Source of the DNA: Prevotellamassilia sp.
GTDB taxonomy: Bacteria; Bacteroidota; Bacteroidia; Bacteroidales; Bacteroidaceae
Assembly (NCBI GenBank): GCA_018383375.1
Contig: JAHAWW010000174.1
Location: forward strand, 1-7,530
Length of the DNA: 7,530 bases
Reading direction: 5' to 3'
This document shows positions 5,858-7,530 of the stretch, in pieces (positions within the stretch are counted from its first letter, which is position 1; the number at the start of each line of letters is the position of its first letter). Position numbers and translations under genes: made by a program. Under the pieces are notes generated by a model. It was not told the DNA's origin, did not search any database, and saw nothing but the letters and a program-made list of their open reading frames with translations.

Positions 5858-5914
5858 ATGAGAGGGGGAGCGTTAAGAAACCACTCTCCAAGAGACTCAT
5901 ACAGCCACTCATGA
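5858..5914 (+). CDS. Possible 18-residue leader peptide (uORF)
   Basis: An ATG at 5858 opens an 18-codon frame (MRGGALRNHSPRDSYSHS) whose TGA at 5912-5914 overlaps the next gene's ATG as ATGA. It would lie at the very 5' end of the transcript from the promoter at 5808-5839, beginning about a dozen bases after the predicted start. The overlap would allow translational coupling. There is no attenuator-like run of one codon and no terminator hairpin within it, and a reading frame this short can arise by chance. I list it as a possibility only. Confidence 0.2.
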   Translation: MRGGALRNHSPRDSYSHS

Positions 5915-6519
5915 AGCTGATTTTAATGACTACGCCCTTCTTCTTTACAGAAGAGCATCAAATACTTACAGCACTTTTTGACGAAGGGCTCGAGCTTTTG
6001 CACCTGCGAAAGCCCAATACCGAACCTGTCTACTCCGAGCGCCTGCTGTCGCTCCTCCCGGAAGACTATCGACGAAAAGTCGTGGTGCACGACCACTTCT
6101 ACCTCAAAAACGAATATAACCTCAAAGGTATTCACTTGGGACGACGCAACCCCGAAGCACCACCACGATATAAAGGACAAATCAGCCGGTCGTGCCACTC
6201 CATCGAAGAAGTGAAGGCACAGAAAAAAGAATATGACTACGTCTTCCTCTCTCCCATCTTCGACAGTATCTCAAAAAACGACTATCCCTCACAATTCGAC
6301 CTCAACACGCTCAGAGAATTGGGACGACAAAAGGTGATAGACCGCAAAGTGATGGCACTCGGCGGCATCGACATTGACCAAATACCAATGTTGCGAGACT
6401 GCGGTTTTGGCGGCGCGGTCGTCTTGGGTGCCTTCTGGCAACACTTCAACCTACACGAAACAGCCGACTTCAAAGAACTCATCAACTACTTCCGCCGACT
6501 CAAGAAAGCAGCAGGATGA
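5911..6519 (+). CDS. ThiE/TenI-like protein (thiamin phosphate synthase family)
   Basis: This gene encodes a 202-residue TIM-barrel protein of the thiamin phosphate synthase/TenI superfamily. ThiE joins the pyrimidine and thiazole halves of thiamin; TenI helps aromatise the thiazole. Family landmarks appear in order: LHLRKP (30-35), VVVHDHFYLKNEY (57-69), LKGIHLGRR (71-79), SCHSIEEV (94-101), DYVFLSPIFDSISK (109-122, in place of the usual GPIFxTxTK), ALGGI (149-153) and GFGGAVVLGAFW (165-176). Several positions differ from canonical ThiE: HLGRRN replaces HLGQ-D, and SPIFDSISK replaces the phosphate-binding motif above. It may therefore be TenI-like, or a lineage-specific ThiE. No TPP riboswitch and no other thi genes are nearby. 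ATG 5911 directly precedes the first strand (KLILMTTP). It is probably co-transcribed with prs 70 bases downstream. Confidence 0.75.
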   Translation: MKLILMTTPFFFTEEHQILTALFDEGLELLHLRKPNTEPVYSERLLSLLPEDYRRKVVVHDHFYLKNEYNLKGIHLGRRNPEAPPRYKGQISRSCHSIEEVKAQKKEYDYVFLSPIFDSISKNDYPSQFDLNTLRELGRQKVIDRKVMALGGIDIDQIPMLRDCGFGGAVVLGAFWQHFNLHETADFKELINYFRRLKKAAG

Positions 6520-6589
6520 CGTCGCAACTCTCACTGCCAACAATAAGATAAAAACTTAAACATCAACTCTATAAGTCTCCTCACACACA

Positions 6590-7525
6590 ATGAACAACAA
6601 CTCTTTCATGGTCTTTTCGGGCACTGCGTCGCAATATCTTGCCGAAAAGATTTGTGCCGAACTCAAATGCCCACTGGGTAAACTCACCACCACAAAATTC
6701 GCCGACGGCGAGTTTGAAGTATGCTACGAAGAGTCTATCCGCGGTCGCGATGTCTTCCTCGTACAGTCAACCTTCCCCAGTTCTGACAATTTGATGGAGC
6801 TCTTGCTGATGATTGACGCCGCCAAGCGCGCCTCAGCCCGCTCCATCTGCGCCGTCATCCCCTACTTCGGCTGGGCCCGTCAAGACCGCAAGAGCAAACC
6901 GCGTGTGTCAATCGGTGCAAAACTCGTGGCCGACTTGCTGAGTGTGGCCGGCATTGACCGCGTGATGACTATGGACCTCCACGCCGACCAGGAGCAAGGC
7001 TTCTTCAACGTTCCCGTAGACCATCTCTACGCCTCGACCGTGATGCTCCCCTACATCAAAAGCCTCAACCTGCCCAACCTCTGCATTGCCACCCCCGACG
7101 TGGGCGGTTCGAAACGCGCTGCCTCTTATGCCAAATTTCTCGACTGCCCGATGGTGCTCTGCAACAAGAGCCGCAAAAAAGCCAATGAAGTGGCCTCTAT
7201 GCAAATCATCGGCGACGTGACGGGCATGGACGTAATCCTCGTTGACGACATCGTCGACACCGCCGGCACCATCACCAAAGCCGCCGACCTCATCATGAGC
7301 CACGGCGCCGCCAGCGTGCGTGCCATCGCCAGCCACTGCATCATGTCGGGTCCGGCCGACGAACGCGTCACCAACTCTGCGCTCAAAGAGATGGTCTTCA
7401 CCGACAGCATCCCCTACCGCGGCAACTGCCCCAAGGTGAAAGAACTCTCTGTGTCGGGTATGCTGGCCGAAACCATCCGCCGTGTGATGGAAAACGAAAG
7501 CATCTCTTCGCAATATCTCATCTAA
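6590..7525 (+). CDS. prs: Ribose-phosphate pyrophosphokinase (PRPP synthetase)
   Basis: This cytoplasmic enzyme makes PRPP from ribose 5-phosphate and ATP, feeding purine, pyrimidine, histidine, tryptophan and NAD synthesis. The 311-residue length is normal for class I Prs. Motifs in order: KFADGEFEV (36-44), DVFLVQST (54-61), the ATP-binding loop YFGWARQDRK (92-101), MDLHADQEQGFF (128-139) with H131, ATPDVGGSKRA (167-177), the flexible catalytic region KSRKKANE (193-200), and the PRPP loop VILVDDIVDTAGT (215-227), followed by a regular C-terminal domain ending SVSGMLAETIRRVM. Nothing essential is missing. ATG 6590 is the natural start, since the first strand SFMVFSGT begins at residue 5. No clear promoter is seen in the 70 bases before it, so it is probably read from the ThiE-like promoter. 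The long antisense ORF over its 3' two-thirds is a codon-bias shadow. Confidence 0.97.
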   Translation: MNNNSFMVFSGTASQYLAEKICAELKCPLGKLTTTKFADGEFEVCYEESIRGRDVFLVQSTFPSSDNLMELLLMIDAAKRASARSICAVIPYFGWARQDRKSKPRVSIGAKLVADLLSVAGIDRVMTMDLHADQEQGFFNVPVDHLYASTVMLPYIKSLNLPNLCIATPDVGGSKRAASYAKFLDCPMVLCNKSRKKANEVASMQIIGDVTGMDVILVDDIVDTAGTITKAADLIMSHGAASVRAIASHCIMSGPADERVTNSALKEMVFTDSIPYRGNCPKVKELSVSGMLAETIRRVMENESISSQYLI

Positions 7526-7530
7526 GCGAC

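Noticed and set aside
5676..5910. TPP riboswitch before the ThiE-like gene
   Set aside because: I looked for the conserved CTGAGA and following thi-box segments and did not find them; the region holds repeats and a promoter instead.
6908..7513. 201-codon antisense ORF over prs
   Set aside because: The histidine-, glycine- and valine-rich composition is what the complement of a GC-rich, codon-biased gene gives; prs itself is unmistakable.

Overview
The window looks like chromosomal DNA of a Bacteroidales bacterium, most likely Prevotella or a close relative. Three things suggest this. One intergenic promoter fits the Bacteroidetes sigma-ABfr pattern (TTTG, 20 bases, TAnnTTTG). Start codons lack Shine-Dalgarno sequences and follow A/T-rich leaders. 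The gene families (a DUF2582-type winged-helix protein, a divergent ThiE/TenI protein, a class I PRPP synthetase) are common in that group. Genus-level placement is inference.

Layout: (1) Bases 1-77 hold the last 24 codons of an unidentified plus-strand gene, closed by a strong hairpin terminator (107-140). (2) Bases 141-636 contain no convincing gene but several structures: three 9-base elements at an exact 21-base period (LytTR-like geometry), a minus-strand terminator with no obvious gene, and a GC-rich hairpin inside an unusually stop-poor stretch. (3) A small winged-helix protein gene lies on the minus strand (708-914) with its own terminator. (4) A GT2 glycosyltransferase follows (1164-2102, GC-rich). 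(5) A two-gene type IV restriction operon comes next: mcrB-like (2278-4629) and mcrC-like (4626-5675), overlapping by 4 bases and visibly more A/T-rich than the glycosyltransferase and prs. (6) An intergenic region carries two copies of a 27-base repeat; the second copy forms part of a well-formed promoter. (7) A ThiE/TenI-like gene (5911-6519) and prs (6590-7525) close the window.

The main functional unit is the McrBC pair. McrB carries a GTPase AAA+ motor (Walker A GAPGVGKT, Walker B with IIDEINRGN, and the MNTADRS motif). In front of the motor are two domains that resemble the EVE/PUA-like readers of modified bases, preceded by about 200 residues I cannot assign. McrC carries a PD-(D/E)xK nuclease core. 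Together they should cut foreign DNA that carries modified bases. The flanking genes (glycosyltransferase, thiamin-type enzyme, PRPP synthetase) look like ordinary chromosomal genes, so the pair may be an inserted defence cassette, though I see no integrase, tRNA or direct-repeat boundary.

I did not find a wholly unknown system. The points most worth a second look are the reader layout of McrB, the 21-base-period repeats without a target gene, the repeat array before mcrB, and the promoter embedded in a duplicated repeat before the ThiE-like gene.
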